Position numbers and translations under genes: made by a program
The notes under the pieces: generated by a model
Told to the model about the DNA's origin: nothing
The model's input: only the letters and a program-made list of their open reading frames with translations
Databases searched by the model: none
Origin: Eleusine coracana subsp. coracana
Lineage: Eukaryota; Streptophyta; Magnoliopsida; Poales; Poaceae
Assembly (NCBI GenBank): GCA_032690845.1
Contig: CM064426.1
Span: forward strand, 47,907,417-47,971,416
Direction: 5' to 3'
DNA length: 64,000 bases
Shown here: positions 21,818 to 33,477 of the stretch, piece after piece
Numbering within the stretch: position 1 is the stretch's first letter
Layout of the letters: each line of letters begins with the position of its first letter

Positions 21818-22976
21818 TCATAAGCCCATGGTAGGTGTGTACTTGAGGTATTTCATTATCCTCTTCACGGCCTTCAAGTGTGACTCTTTTGGATTCGCTT
21901 GGTAGCGTGCACACAAGCACACACTAAACATGATGTCCGGTTTCGAAGCGGTGAGATAGAGCAAAGAACCAATAATAGATCTATAGAGCTTGGGGTTCAC
22001 CGGTTTCCCTTTCACATCATCATCCAAGGGTTTGCTTGTTTCCATAGGTATGTGCAAGGGCTTGCAATTTTCCATGTTGAATCTTTTGAGAAGGTCCTTG
22101 GTATACTTCTCTTGATAGATGAAGTTTCCTTCTCTCAATTGCTTGACTTGAAAACCAAGGAATATGCAACTCTCCAATCATTGACATTTGGAGTTCCCTA
22201 GCCATCATCTCTCTAAACTCTTCATTGAACTTCTCATTGGTTGACCCATAGATGATATTATCCACATAGATTTGGCATACAAAAAGATCCTTCCCAACAT
22301 GCCTTGTAAACAAGGTGCTATCAATGCTTCCAATGGTGAATCCATTTTTGAGTAGGAAGTTCCTCAAGTGTTCATTCCATGCCCTTGGTGCTTGCTTGAG
22401 GCCACAGAGAGCTTTCTTCAATTTGTATACATGTCTTGGATGTTTTGGGTCCTCAAACCCCGGAGGTTGTTCCACATAGACTTTCTCATTGATCTCTCCA
22501 TTCAAGAAAGAACTTTTGACATCCATTTGAAAGAGCTTGAAGCCATTGTGAGATGCATAAGCAAGTAAGATCTGAATAGCTTCAAGACGAGCCACGGGAG
22601 AAAAGATTTTTTCAAAGTTGATGCCCGCCACTTGAGAATATCCCTTAGCCACTAGGCGAGCCTTCTTTTTTACCATTTCTCCTTTCTCATCTTGTTTGTT
22701 CTTGAACACCCACTTGGTACCAACCACATTATGATTCTTGGGCCTCTCAACCAATTTCCATACTTTGCACCTCTTGAAGTTGTTCAACTCTTCTTGCATG
22801 GTTATAAACACTTTGTGATCATCCATAGCTTCATCAATGGTAGTGGGCTCAATCATAGAGACAAAAGAGAAGGTCTTAATTGCAGCATTGGCCTCATCAT
22901 CATCTTCACTCACATAGTTGGGCTTATGTTGATATCTCCTTGTCTTTACTCCTTGAGATAGACTCCCAATGATCAA
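21818..22976 (-). pseudogene. Element C pol: reverse transcriptase
   Basis: RVT_2-type RT: NVVGTKWVFKNKQDEKG, then ARLVAKGYSQVAGINFEK, FSPVARLEAIQILLA, QMDVKSSFLNGEINEKVYVE, QPPGFEDP and LCGLKQAPRAW. The catalytic box reads YVDN (codons at 22268-22257) instead of YVDD, a GAT to AAT change that removes a metal-binding Asp. After a shift near 22175 the end follows: FLGFQVKQL, YRSIIGSLLYLTASKPDIMF. Frame changes also separate it from integrase near 22975. The copy could not make active RT. Confidence 0.92.
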
Positions 22977-24283
22977 GTCACGAGAATAATCATTGATGAT
23001 AGCCTGGGGTCTAGGAAGGTATTTTTCTTGAGTGGGAGGAGCTCTTGGTGAGGTCTCTTGTGCATTATGGATTGTTCGCTCTCTTGATATATGAGTGTCT
23101 TGGATCCTAAGAGAGGTGAAAGGGTCACTCTTCTGCTTCTTGTTTTGGACATTGAGCTCGAGGTGGGTGGGAGGGTATCTTGTGAAGATCTAGGAGAAGT
23201 GACTTGAGGTGAAGTATGTGGGGAGGCTTGTGGCTCACTTCTCACTTGGGTTTCATCATCATTTAGTGGGTGAACTCTCAATGAATCTTGGGAGGATCTT
23301 GTGGGTGTATTTGTGGCATTTTGGGTTGATTCTTGCACCTCGAAGGAAGAGGTTGGTTGAGGTGGAGTAGAGGGCTCATCAATATCACCATCATTGGCCT
23401 CGTGGGGTAAAACCTTACCCACGGGCATGTTCCTCAAAGCTTCCCTCATAGGCTTATCCTCAATGTTCACTTCATGAAATTCTTGTTCTTTTTGAGAACC
23501 TTTTGACTCATCAAATTGCACATCATAGGATTCTTCCACACAACCTATGGCTGAGTTGTAGACCCTATATGCTTTAGAAGTTCCTGAGTACCCAACAAGA
23601 ATGCCTTCATCAGTTCTACTCTCAAACTTACCAGGCTTTCTCCTATTCTTGAGAATGTAACACTTGCAGGCAAAGACTCGGAAATAGGAAACATTGGGTT
23701 TCCATCCCACCAATAACTCATATGGTGTCTTCTTCAACAACCGGTGGAGATAGACACGGTTGGAGGTATAGCAAGCTGTGTAGATTGCCTCCGCCCAAAA
23801 CCTCTCAAGAGTTTCATACTCATCCAACATGGCACGAGCAAGAGTGATGAGTGTCTTGTTCTTCCTCTCCACTACTCCATTCTGCTCGGGAGTATATGTA
23901 GCGTAAAATTCATGCTTTATCCCTTTCTTGTCACAGTATTCCTCTACCATGGTGTTCTTGAACTCAGTCCCATTGTCACTCCTTATCTTCACAATGCTAG
24001 CATTGAATTCATTCTGTGCTCTCCTTGCAAACTTTCTACAGATACCACTGGCTTGAGATTTGTCCACAAGAAAGAAGGTCCAAGTGTATCTCGTGAAATC
24101 ATCAACAATCACCAAGCAATATAGATTACCTCCCAGACTCTTGTAATGTGTTGGCCCAAACAAGTCCACATGCAAGAGCTCTAGAGGATGAGATGTAGAC
24201 ATGAATGACTTGGTGGGATGTGAAGATGCAACTTGTTTTCCCGCCTGACAAGCGCTGCACAGTCTGTCCTTCTCAAAGGTCAC
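22977..24283 (-). pseudogene. Element C pol: integrase (core intact) and linker
   Basis: An unbroken frame of 436 codons. It opens in the zinc-finger Cys pair (CSACQAGKQ), then shows the catalytic Asp in LLHVDLFGP, the second Asp in IRSDNGTEFKN and the Glu in EQNGVVERKN, followed by TACYTSNRVYLH and the C-terminal KPNVSYFRVFACKCYI block. The Ser/Thr/Pro-rich stretch at about residues 300-390 is the linker to RT. All three catalytic residues are present. Upstream, a stop near 24327 (GMN-stop-LKK) cuts it from protease; downstream, a frameshift near 22975 cuts it from RT. Confidence 0.92.
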
Positions 24284-24328
24284 ATCCTTGATTCCTTCAA
24301 CAAGATTCCTCTTGACAATTTTCTTGAG

Positions 24329-25168
24329 CTAATTCATTCCAACATGTGCTAGTCTTCTATGCCACAACCATCTCTTGGATGCCTTAGTGAATAGGCAAGT
24401 GCTTGGTGGCATATTGCTTGACTTGAAGTCCGTGACATACAAGTTTGCATGCCTTAATCCATGAAATACTAGCCCTCTCTTAGCATTCTCAATCGTTTCA
24501 CCATCCTCATCAAATGTGCACTTGAAACCCATGTCACAGAGTTGACCTATAGATATAAGGTTCAAGTTGAGGGTTTCCACAAGAAAGACCTTGGAGAGAT
24601 GGAGGTCATTTGTGATGGCCACCTTGCCCAAGCCTCTAACTCTCCCCTTTGAGTTATCCCCAAAAGTCACCTTCTTGCTGTCTTCATCTCCATCAATGGT
24701 GTTGAACATGGTTGGCTTCCCGGTCATATGTTGAGTGCACCCAATATCAAGAATCCAATGAGTACCTCCACTCTTGTAGTTGACCCTGGTGGTAGCCATA
24801 AGACAAGCACTAGAGGAAGAAGGGTTAGTATCCAAAGCATTACTTGATTGACTAGCACCAACCTCATCAGGTCGAGCAATAAGACCATCCTCATACATAG
24901 GGATTCTTGCAATCCAGTCCTGATGTCTCCTCCTGATAGGATAGTGAGGAGCACGATACCTCCAATGTCCATGACAATCCCCCATGTGCACACAATCAGG
25001 GTCGATGTAGTAATGGGGAGGATCATGAAGGCCAGTGATGTGCTCAAGCACATGTCCCACTTGTGAGTGGAGCACAAGTATCATCTCCATCGCCCTCTCA
25101 ATTGAGATCTTATGCCTCCGATTGACAACCTCCTCAAGTAGAAAGCCCCTCTCAGGAGCTGTGATCAA
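24329..25168 (-). pseudogene. Element C pol: protease and pre-integrase region
   Basis: The protease active site reads ILDIGCTQHMTG, where copia proteases have DSG or DTG; the altered codon is 24745-24743. It is followed by VTFGDNSKGRVRGLG, LNLISIGQLCDMGF and the GAG-pre-integrase motif LWHRRLAHVGMN, whose His residues belong to the integrase zinc finger. The first 130 codons are the His/Pro-rich gag C-terminus, with no clear zinc knuckle. The Ser to Ile change in the active site should block processing. Confidence 0.88.
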
Positions 25169-26174
25169 TCAGAGGAGCTCGTCAATTACTTCAATTGATG
25201 TTATCTTCCAAAGGCCCTTGAAAGAGTTTATCCCGCACACAAGATCATAAATCGTCAAGAAAGTCTCACAAAGTTGAACATTTGAGCTTCTCACAATTTC
25301 ATCAAATTCAAAGAAACACTCCTGTTGTCGAGCTCGACGCATGTGCCAGAGCCGAAGCCGCAAGATTGATCATCTCAAATGATTGAGCGAGCATTATTGT
25401 CGGTGCTCCCCCTACACTAATGCTTGGTCCACCCAAGGTGCTTGGAGTAGAACTTGGAATGACACTTGAGGTAGAGCTTGACGAAGTGCCCGATGATGAA
25501 CCTGGTGAATGTCTTGCTCCGAAGGGGTTGTAGAAGCTGTTGCAAGGCAATCTTGTGGAAGGATCAAAGAAGTTTGAGCCTGAAGTTATTTCTTTCCCTT
25601 TGCTTGAAGATGCTTCATGGTTTGCCTTGGATGTATTCCTCCCTGCCATGCTCGCAGTGATCTCCTCATCCTTGAAGAGCAGCTCGACCACATCCTTGAC
25701 AGAGAGACTCTTCTCCATGAGAAGGCCAAGGGTGACATAGAAGAGCTTGCTACTCAGGAGCAAGGAGAGGATCTTCTTGACTATCACAATGTTGGGGAGC
25801 TCGAAAGAAGTTGCCGCAATTCTGTCCACCATACCTCGCAAGCGAATAAGAGAATCAAGTAAGTCCTCATTGTCATTAGCATGAAAAGCAAAGAACTCCT
25901 CAACAAGAGAACTACTAGCATGATCAACAATAGACTCACAATCATCATCAATACTAGTCATACTAGTGGAGCAAGCAAGATCAAGAGACACATCATTATC
26001 ACTCAACACATTAGGCACACTAGTAGAGCAACCTATCAAGTCAACATTACTAGTATCAAGGTACTCACTAGTACTAGGTACATCGACACAATCATCGCAA
26101 TCATCGTACACATGATCATCGATAAAGGTATTGGCAAACTCCACAAGAGTATCCATCAACTCATCCGGAATCAT
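25169..26174 (-). pseudogene. Element C gag region
   Basis: The frame 26174-25308 is open for 288 codons: an acidic N-terminus (DDHVYDDCDDCVDVPSTSEY), a helical stretch with LLMEKSLSVKDVVELLFKDE resembling copia gag, and a Ser-rich low-complexity tail. 25363-25169 continues in another frame. It follows the primer site by about 120 bases. No clean zinc knuckle is visible, so assignment rests mostly on position and on the helical block. Confidence 0.65.
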
Positions 26175-26292
26175 GGCATTTCAGTAGCTCTTAAAGCGAT
26201 CCTTCCATGAGCCATGACCCGGCCCTGAATGGGATGACATCCCAACTCAATATGGTCACTACTCAAGGCGGTTAAGCCCTATAATGAGCACT

Positions 26293-26306
26293 TGGCTCTG
26301 ATACCA
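26293..26306 (-). other. Primer binding site of element C (initiator tRNA-Met)
   Basis: The plus strand reads GGCTCTGATACCA just left of the LTR start at 26309, so the minus strand carries TGGTATCAGAGCC. This fixes the minus orientation. Confidence 0.93.
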
Positions 26307-26308
26307 CT

Positions 26309-26570
26309 TGAAAGGACCGAGTGACCGAGGGGGGGGGGGGTGAATCGAGAACTCGCACTATGTACCAAATACGCCAATTCCTAAAACCGACCACTCAAAT
26401 CAACTCCTACACAATCATGGTGGTGATCACACTAGCAAGATAATGAATCTATGAAAGGGACAACAACCTAAGCATACTTGTGGATCACACAAAGGCAATA
26501 CAACTCCTATGCAAGCTAGTAACAAAGAAATGCAGAAGCACACCACAAGCTAGCAAAGGAGCCTACTCAT
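26309..26570 (-). repeat. Truncated 5' LTR of element C (inner 262 bp)
   Basis: TGAAAGGACCGAGTGACCGA, then a 13-base G run and GTGAATCG. It aligns with 18273-18530 and ends abruptly at 26570 (CCTACTCAT), where sequence of element F begins. The promoter half of the LTR is gone. Confidence 0.9.
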
Positions 26571-26808
26571 CCGGGGACGCTAAGGGTCCAAGATTCCCAT
26601 GCGGGGATGACGGAGTAATTGGCGGGAACTGCCACATGGATAATACATGAGGGACTCCATGCTCCTTGAATTCCTTACCAACATAGGTGGGAGGAATGGA
26701 ATATCCGAATCTCTGGAGAACTCTCCAAAACAGGTGAACCATCCCTGTGAACTCCAGGCCATCGGTAATTTCCCAACCTTGTGGTGGTTGTTCATTGTTT
26801 TCAACCAT
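26563..26808 (-). pseudogene. Element F unknown domain, second copy (truncated)
   Basis: The frame starts right after a TTTCTTTGTAG acceptor-like sequence and reads GWEITDGLEFTGMVHLFWRV, then FGYSIPPTYVGKEFKEHG. It aligns with the domain at 27976-27599 (GW..T.GL...G...L.W......GY..PP.Y.G.E...HG). I do not recognise a function; similar domains are, from memory, common in grass repeat-encoded proteins. It ends where element C cuts in at about 26570. Confidence 0.6.
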
Positions 26809-27121
26809 CTACAAAGAAAGTACTTTGATTGAGTCAATGAGAATGATTAACTTTGTTGCAACAACAATAGCTACTAATGGTACATCCAATGCACAGCGCA
26901 AATCATCATAGTTTCCATACATGACTCGGAATATGTAGCCCTCGAGTTCCAAAAACATCTCATGCATCAACCCCAAAATACAATAACCTCGCGTGGTTCG
27001 ACAAAAGTTACCTACCCACTAATCTTGACTACCGAGACTAGGCTAGTCTACCCTCATCCTCCTAGGTCCTGCCTCGGGCGGGTGCCTCGTAGTCTATGTC
27101 AGACTCCTCGTCCATATCCTC

Positions 27122-27976
27122 CTATGGGTCCTCCTCCGGTACTGCTGGTGGTGTAAGGGCTGCCTCAAGCTGCTGCTGCAGGCCCTGGTTCTCCTGGGCC
27201 AGGGTCTCTAAATCTTCTCCCATAAGCTCTATCTCGTGCTGTGCAGCCGTCAACTGATGCTGCAGGTGCTCGTTGTGGTTGGTGCGCTGCTGCATAATCA
27301 CGCCACGTCTGTCAACCTCCTGCGCGAGGGTGTCGCTCTGTCCAGTCACCTCATTAACGTGAGTGTCACTCGCCTCTAGAGCAGCGGTCAGCCACTGAAT
27401 CTCTCTCAGCTGTGCATCAACCTGTGTTTGCAGGTCATTCCTCTGAACCACGACCTGCTCTGCCTCAGCCAGTATGATACTGCTGTGGCTGCTAGCCTCC
27501 TCATCCAAGTTGAGGAGGTACTCGGAGTAGTAGGACACACGGTGGTACCCTGAGTGGTATGTCGGGTAGTCATCGCGGCCAATGCGCCTCACACGCCTCT
27601 ACGAGACCGGGTTGGCCTGGTGCCAGATGGGAATCATCGCAAACGGAGTCCCAGAGAGCGCTGCTGTGTGGCGCCCACAGAAGTGGGTGAGAGCCCTGTG
27701 GGCGACTCTCTCCAAGCCCTCACGGAGGCTCCCACAAGTCGTCGTGCTCTCCATACCCGCCATGTCGAGGTTGTGCGGGTGTGTGGGCACGCTGATGTGC
27801 ACCTCAGCAAGAGTCATGCCGTGACGACGAACCTCACGACCCTTGTAAGAGGGCGGCTCGTCGTAGCCCAACAAGCGTATGAGATCCCACAACAGTGTAG
27901 GAAAGCCACGGTGGTGGAGTCCGGTGGTGTAGCGCCACCCGTCGTGCGAAAGCTCGTCAAAACCGTGGTCACTCAT
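27122..27976 (-). pseudogene. Element F ORF: unknown domain followed by coiled coil
   Basis: Start at 27976 (MSDHGFDELSHDGW), preceded by TTCCAG as a possible splice acceptor. Residues 1-125 form the unknown domain: GLHHRGFPTLLWDLIRLLGY, PPSYKGREVRRHG, LERVAHRALTHFCGRH and TPFAMIPI. A single TAG at 27601-27599 interrupts the frame; translation otherwise continues in the same frame into a Gln/Glu/Leu-rich stretch (about 27590-27122, for example LAQEVDRRG, LQHQLTAAQHEIELMGEDLE) that looks like a long coiled coil. Function unknown; it is the only coding region left in F. Confidence 0.65.
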
Positions 27977-28916
27977 CTGGAACATAAACCCAATGGTGAG
28001 TACAATGTTCCATGAGTAACAATGCATTTCATATATAGTGCTATGAAATACAGAAACAATGTTTTTGTTCACATTTTCCAGCCTCAAGGGTCAATAATAC
28101 GGCAATGGGTCTCAAAACAAATTCAGTTTCAGATTGACATAGGCTTAATGTTTTGGCTCGACTAGACAGGGGAAAACTGGAAACATGGTGAAACCTATTG
28201 GAGATGAAAATAGACTTCTAGGGCTTTCCAGATTGTATTTAAACACCTAAAAATCTGAAGTATAACTTTAGTTATAAATTTTTGAAGTTGGCAGCTAAAA
28301 ACAGGACAGATTCTTGTTAACCTTGTTATTCAGAATTTTATACTTATTAGGTTTAGAAAATTTTTATTCAGAGGTTGGTGAGCAAGGAGAGAACCAAATT
28401 TTAGTTTAGTTATAATGGGATGCATGATGCAAAACCTTCATTTTATTAACCTATCATTCCTCACCACATAACACCTAACTTGCCGAGACTTAGCGGCACG
28501 AATATGTGGTGACGACCCGCACTCAACACGTAAGTCATTCTAAAGTTTATACTAACGGCGTTAGCCTACCGGCAGAAGATTCATTGCAGAAATAATACAT
28601 CAAATTTAAAAGAAACTACGAAAAGAAGCATAGTTCTACTAGTAACGATCCATAAAAAAAGGATCGCCCCGTGATAAGTCACGAGCCAACAGTGTCTCTA
28701 TTCGCCTGCGAGCACAGACACCGATATCATGCGTGTCGGTTAAGCACGCACGTACCTTCGTTTGACGAAGCCATAGATGCAATAATGTAAACAATCATAA
28801 CCCAGGTTAGCTTTGTCACCACCCTACTATCTATAGGGGCAATACTAACGTATCCTCACTCGCAATGTCGTGGTTTTCAAAAATATGATTTATTTGTTGT
28901 ATTATCATGGACCACG
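27977..28916 (-). other. Element F leader region, no gene seen
   Basis: AT-rich sequence between the primer site and the first exon, on the minus strand about 930 bases long. No coding frame or RNA gene is evident. It may hold an intron, since the ORF seems to begin at a splice acceptor. Confidence 0.5.
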
Positions 28917-28929
28917 GCTCTGGTACCAG
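28917..28929 (-). other. Primer binding site of element F (degenerate)
   Basis: The plus strand reads GGCTCTGGTACCA beside the LTR edge, so the minus strand has TGGTACCAGAGCC: one change from the initiator tRNA-Met complement TGGTATCAGAGCC. Confidence 0.85.
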
Positions 28930-28930
28930 C

Positions 28931-31675
28931 TGTGGCGCCCCTTCCCGGAGGATCGAGGTCCCGATGGTGCTGATACCGCAGACACTTGATAATACAACAT
29001 TGGTTCAAATTTAAATTTAATATTACATCAATTGGTCATTAGAGTGTAGCGGAATATTACAAGTTCATAGTGTTTTGAAAACAGCGGAAGCAAATCGTAA
29101 TAAGAGGCTACGAGCTCGACGATACAGCATAGTAATGGTTCATGCCCCAAAAACCATCACTCTAGCATCACACATCATCACTGCGGCGGAAAGTCAGACT
29201 CCCAGTGGGCAGTCCATCCCTCAGGGACTTGCATGTCCCAGTGCAGCACATCTACAGGCAATTCTACTTCTTCATTACCTAAAAACAACAGTGGCACAAA
29301 GCCTGAGTACTAATTACTCAGCAAGTCTTACCCGTCGGACATCTAGACATGCAATGGCTCTAATAGGTGGCTCGTTTGGAAAGACTCGCACTAAGCAACC
29401 TATTAGTTCTACCAAGTTTTATTTCTCAAAATTAACTGGGTAGAGCAGAAATGTAACTTTAGTTGCAATAACAAGATAATAGAGCAATACATAAAGTAAC
29501 TGCAACATAAGAGAAATAATTGTAACATCAACGATAAACATCATAGTTAATTTCCAATACCAGGTTCAACTACATGACGACGCAATGACCAAGTGGTACT
29601 CATTATTGCGAGGAACAGCAATTGCAATTGATTTACACCAGCTGGGATAACCCGAGATACATGACACATATGCACCCGTTAAGGTCGTATATGGCAACTT
29701 TTCGCAAGGACGAAAACAACTTGGTCCGGGTCCAGTCTCAGCGAGTGGGCATGCCGTTCTGCCAACAGTACTTCGCGGTATGAACCGCCCACTCCAGCAG
29801 CAGAAGGGTCAACGATCACTGTACTAGGTACCGTCCTCATTGCCGCGCCAATCCTACATCAGTTTACTAGTGCCCATAGACTAGCATGTATTCGGTACCG
29901 TTCAATACATGACCAAGGGGCCAACCACGGACGGGTCCTAGGTTCGACAAGGCAGGGCTACCGCAGTCAACACCCATGTATTGATGCAAACCTACACATG
30001 CATCTTCCCTGCCCGGTCATAACAGTAAAATAAACTTCTTTTTAGGTTCCCTCTCCAGTGGTCAAGTTAATTTCTTAGTAATGATATCTACCGGGTCATG
30101 AAATTTCTGAGCATAGCGACACAGTACCGATACTACCAAGTTCTAATGACAGTGGCGTAGATCATTTGGGTATCATGCAAAGTGGGTTCCAATCAACTAG
30201 CAAACAATAATCACAGACACTAGTAATATTGAAACTAGCAAACTTTATAAAAGGGCGAATGTAAACCGGGGCTTGCCTGGATCGATGTTAGTGCTAGCAA
30301 CTACAACATCTTGCTCTTGGGGATCAAGGTCCTTCTGAAGATCCTCTTCTTCCTACTCCGGGTTGTTGTTGCCAGAAGACCGTCGGCGGCGAGAGGCGGT
30401 GGAGGAAGGTCTTCGGCGACTTCGCGATGATGGCTTGGAGCAGGAAATCGGGCGGGGTCAGCTCCTATAGCTTCACAAGAGCACCACAGAGAGCGGCATC
30501 AAGTCGACGTTGGACGGGGGTGGCCGGAAGTAGGAGCACGTCAACGAGGCGGCTCCATCGTTGCCGGCACCAGAGCAGAGTCGGGGGAAAAAGGTGATTG
30601 CCGGCCACGAGGGTACTGAATTTTGGGCCAACGGCAGAGGAGGTCACCGGAGTTGCCTGCTTCGGTTTTCTTCAAATTGGCTAGGGCTCACGTGGGGTTT
30701 GGTTGAGCGAGTGACATGGGAATGTGGAGGAGGTGTAAGCGCGTGGGTTTGAAGTTTAGCTCATGCGGGAGAAGCAGTGGAACAACGGCAGCCGAGTTCG
30801 AGCTTCGGCTTCATTTAGCAATGGCAGAGAGGGGCAAAGAGAGGAGAAAATAGAGAGAGCAGAAGACTGAGAGCGAGAGAGAGTGGTTTCGTGAGTTTGC
30901 AGGTTCGCTTCCAAGTTGCGGAGAGATAAGAGTGAGTGGGGAGAAGCGGGAGCGGAGGAAATGACAGGAATTGAAGTCGTCGGCCGGTGGCGTACAGAGA
31001 AGAGAGGAGAAGAGAAATCCGCTAGGCGAGCTCGCGGTGAGGGGACAGGGCGGAGGGCAGAGGTGCAGGCGTTGACGTTGTAGCACGCGCGCATTTTCGA
31101 GGTGGGGAGTGAAGGCAAGCTGGGCGGTGCGCCGGCGGCAGAGAGGAGCCGACAGGTTCTGCGCCAGTGGGGAGGAAGAAGAGCGAGATTTTACACTGCG
31201 CCCCCTGGTCTTTTAGATTTAGTGCAAACAGGTCCCTAGTCAAAGTTGATTTTCACTAATTCAAAATAAAATAGCTAGGGACTTCCTAAATTAGTTAAAA
31301 TTGGAGGACTGACTTTTTAAATGGTGGAGAACACTTTGGTGAATTTTATTTGAAATTTTCATAAACATATTTTTAGAATTAATTAAATGCATTAATTAGT
31401 TACTTAGGAATCAATCAATTAATTAAGGGTCTTGCCAAGCAGATAAAATGCCCAATAATTTCATAAAATTCTATTTTATTATTACCAACATGATTATGAA
31501 TTTATTTAGCATAAGTTGTATTGAAATTTTTGAATTGCTTCAATAACTTAATTGTAGGGTTTTTATTTGCCTAGAATTAATTAAAAGGGAGTGAGTCCTA
31601 TTATTTCATGCTATGTTGTTTATGACCTAAGCTCTTCATGTTGGTTAAACGAAGTGAAACACTTGGGGTGTCACA
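28931..31675 (-). repeat. 5' LTR of element F (2745 bp)
   Basis: Left end TGTGGCGCC beside the primer site, right end GGTGTCACA at 31675. In element orientation it therefore starts TGTGACACCCC and ends GGCGCCACA. 31090-31675 aligns with 220-787 of element A. A GC-rich promoter-like part lies at 30350-31160. Sequence after 31675 belongs to element E1. Short frames inside it show no domain. Confidence 0.9.
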
Positions 31676-32945
31676 ACTAATGAGTGTTGTCACTGATCTT
31701 GTTGGTGATGATAACATGGAGACTGATTGGCACGACCCACTCATCCAATATTTGGACAAGGGAACGCTGCCTTCGGATCCTAGTGAGCAACGGAGGTTAG
31801 AGACCCGATGCCGAGGATATCTATTGGTGGGAGACCAACTCTATAAAAGAGGAGGTTCAAATATTTTGATGAGATGCATCTCGATACCAGAAGGCCAAAT
31901 GTTGGTAGAAGAAATTGATTCCGGGGTATATGGCAATCATGCGGCTTCCAAGAGTTTGGTCGGCAAAGCTTTCTGGCAAGGGTTTTATTGGCCCACGACG
32001 GTAGAAGATACACGCTAGATCGTTTGGAAGTGTGAAGGTTGTCAATCCTTTGCTCAACAAATGCATGTGCCTTCATAGCAACTTCAGATGATACCTTTAA
32101 CTTGGCCCTTTGCTATTTGGGGGCTTGATATTGTCGGTCCTTTCAAGAAAGCGCCAGGCGGGTTCACTTATCTGTTCGTTCTATTGATAAATTCACCAAG
32201 TGGATCGGAGAAAAGCCGGTCGGCAAGATAACATCGAAGAAGGCAATTGAGTTTGTTAAGGATATCTTCACTCGGTTTGGGGTTCCTCATGATATCATCA
32301 CCGATAATGGCACTCAATTCACGTGAGTGGAGTTCCGTGACTTTGCCGATGAGATGGGAATAAAAATCCACTTTGCATCAGTTGGTCATCCTCAAAGCAA
32401 TGGGCAGGTCGAACGGGCCAATGATATGATTCTTCAAGGATTGAAACCGCGGATATCTGACTTATTTAAGCCTAATGCCGGTCGGTGGGTCAAAGAATTG
32501 CCTTCAGTTCTTTGGGGGCTTCGCACAAACACCAGTCGGGCAACTGGTCAGTCACCTTTCTCATTGGTCTATGGCTCAGAGGCTATGCTGCCGACCAAGG
32601 TCAGTCTTGTTTCGGCACGGGTTCAGGTGTATGATGAACAGCTTTTTGAGGAGAATCGAGAGATTGATTTGATTGCAGCAGAGGAGTAGCGTGATCACAC
32701 TATGTTTTGGTTGGCACTTTACCAGCAAGGCTTGCGTCGATATTATGATCGCCACTTCTAAGTTGGAGACTTAGGGCTTTGCCGAGTGCAGTCAACGAAG
32801 AACCAGCATAAGCTTTCTCCAAAGTGGGAAGGACCATATGTGGTGAAGGAAGTCACTCGCCCGGGAGCTTACCGACTAATGTACGAAGACGGCGATGATA
32901 TACTAAATTACTGGAACATAAATCAACTACGTCATTTCTATACTT
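31676..32945 (+). pseudogene. Element E1 pol: integrase
   Basis: Starts in the RNase H-integrase linker (WHDPLIQYLDKGTLPSD) and continues with CRGYLLVGDQLYKRG, the zinc-finger region (GVYGNHAASKSLVGKAF, CEGCQSFA), the first catalytic Asp in WGLDIVGPFKKAP, the second in IITDNGTQF and the Glu in NGQVERAND, then WVKELPSVLWGLRTNTSRAT and VYGSEAMLP. This is the Tat/RIRE2-type integrase. The triad is kept, but stops at 32017, about 32076, 32324, 32687 and 32759 and a shift near 32180 inactivate it. The last codons (YWNINQLRHFY) fit the natural pol end. Confidence 0.9.
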
Positions 32946-33477
32946 AGTTATTCTTTTGTATACTTATACATTATTTATGAATGAAACTTTGGTCTTTTTG
33001 ATGAAAGATTTTTTGATGATTTTCATTCTATATTGTCTCGATTCCTTAATTCATTTTATTAAACAATCGAGCCAGGAGGCTAGTAATAATGTCCCGCCTT
33101 GGCCTAACCTTATTATGGTTTTGGACTATATTCTGACTGATTTCTTCTCTTTGAATACGATCTTCACTTTCTTGGTTTAACGTCTATACATTATGGTTAT
33201 ACACTTTATACTGCACATCAGACTACCACTACACTAAACCCAGAGCCAAAGTGCGAGAGGTCATGTGCCGATTGGTCGACTCTGCTTGTTACGCGGTTAC
33301 GAGTCACAACCTAATATTTTAAGGAAGACCGATGCAATTTGAGTTTCTCAGTGACAGAAACATACTTATGATATTTTTATCAATCTTTTTAAGCTATTAA
33401 TCATGAAACTAATTTACATACAGGTAACATTGTTTCAGTACATAGATATTACTAATGTTCTCTAGTATTGCAGGATT
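32946..33477. other. Spacer between integrase and antisense ORF in E1
   Basis: No coding evidence. It is alignable with 57985-58620 of E2 on the opposite strand (for example the GAGGTCATGTG..GATTGGTCGA region near 33260), so it is part of the element. Confidence 0.65.

Larger units (their letters stand above)
18273..26570 (-). mobile_element. Element C: Sirevirus-like Ty1/copia element, nearly complete
   Basis: On the minus strand: truncated 5' LTR (26570-26309), primer site, gag, protease, integrase, RT, RNase H, a 0.9-kb or longer 3' untranslated region with several polypurine-like runs, and the 3' LTR down to 18273. The LTR start TGAAAGGACCGAGTGACCGA plus a G-run and TGAATCG fits the Sirevirus type. 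The 5' LTR is cut at 26570 where element F sequence begins. Integrase is intact, but protease and RT active sites are mutated. Confidence 0.9.
26571..31675 (-). mobile_element. Element F: non-autonomous gypsy-like LTR element, 5' portion
   Basis: A complete LTR (28931-31675), a degenerate initiator tRNA-Met primer site and about 2.3 kb of internal sequence are present on the minus strand. The outer LTR end is closely related to that of chromovirus A, but the internal region encodes no gag or pol motif and instead carries two copies of an unknown domain and a coiled coil. It is cut at 26570 by the junction with element C. It is probably a large derivative mobilised by a Tekay-type partner. Confidence 0.8.

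Noticed and set aside
26320..26340. Poly-G runs (also 36049, 45760, 49169) as quadruplex switches
   Set aside because: They are one homopolymer each, a standard feature near the inner end of Sirevirus LTRs, and length may include sequencing error.
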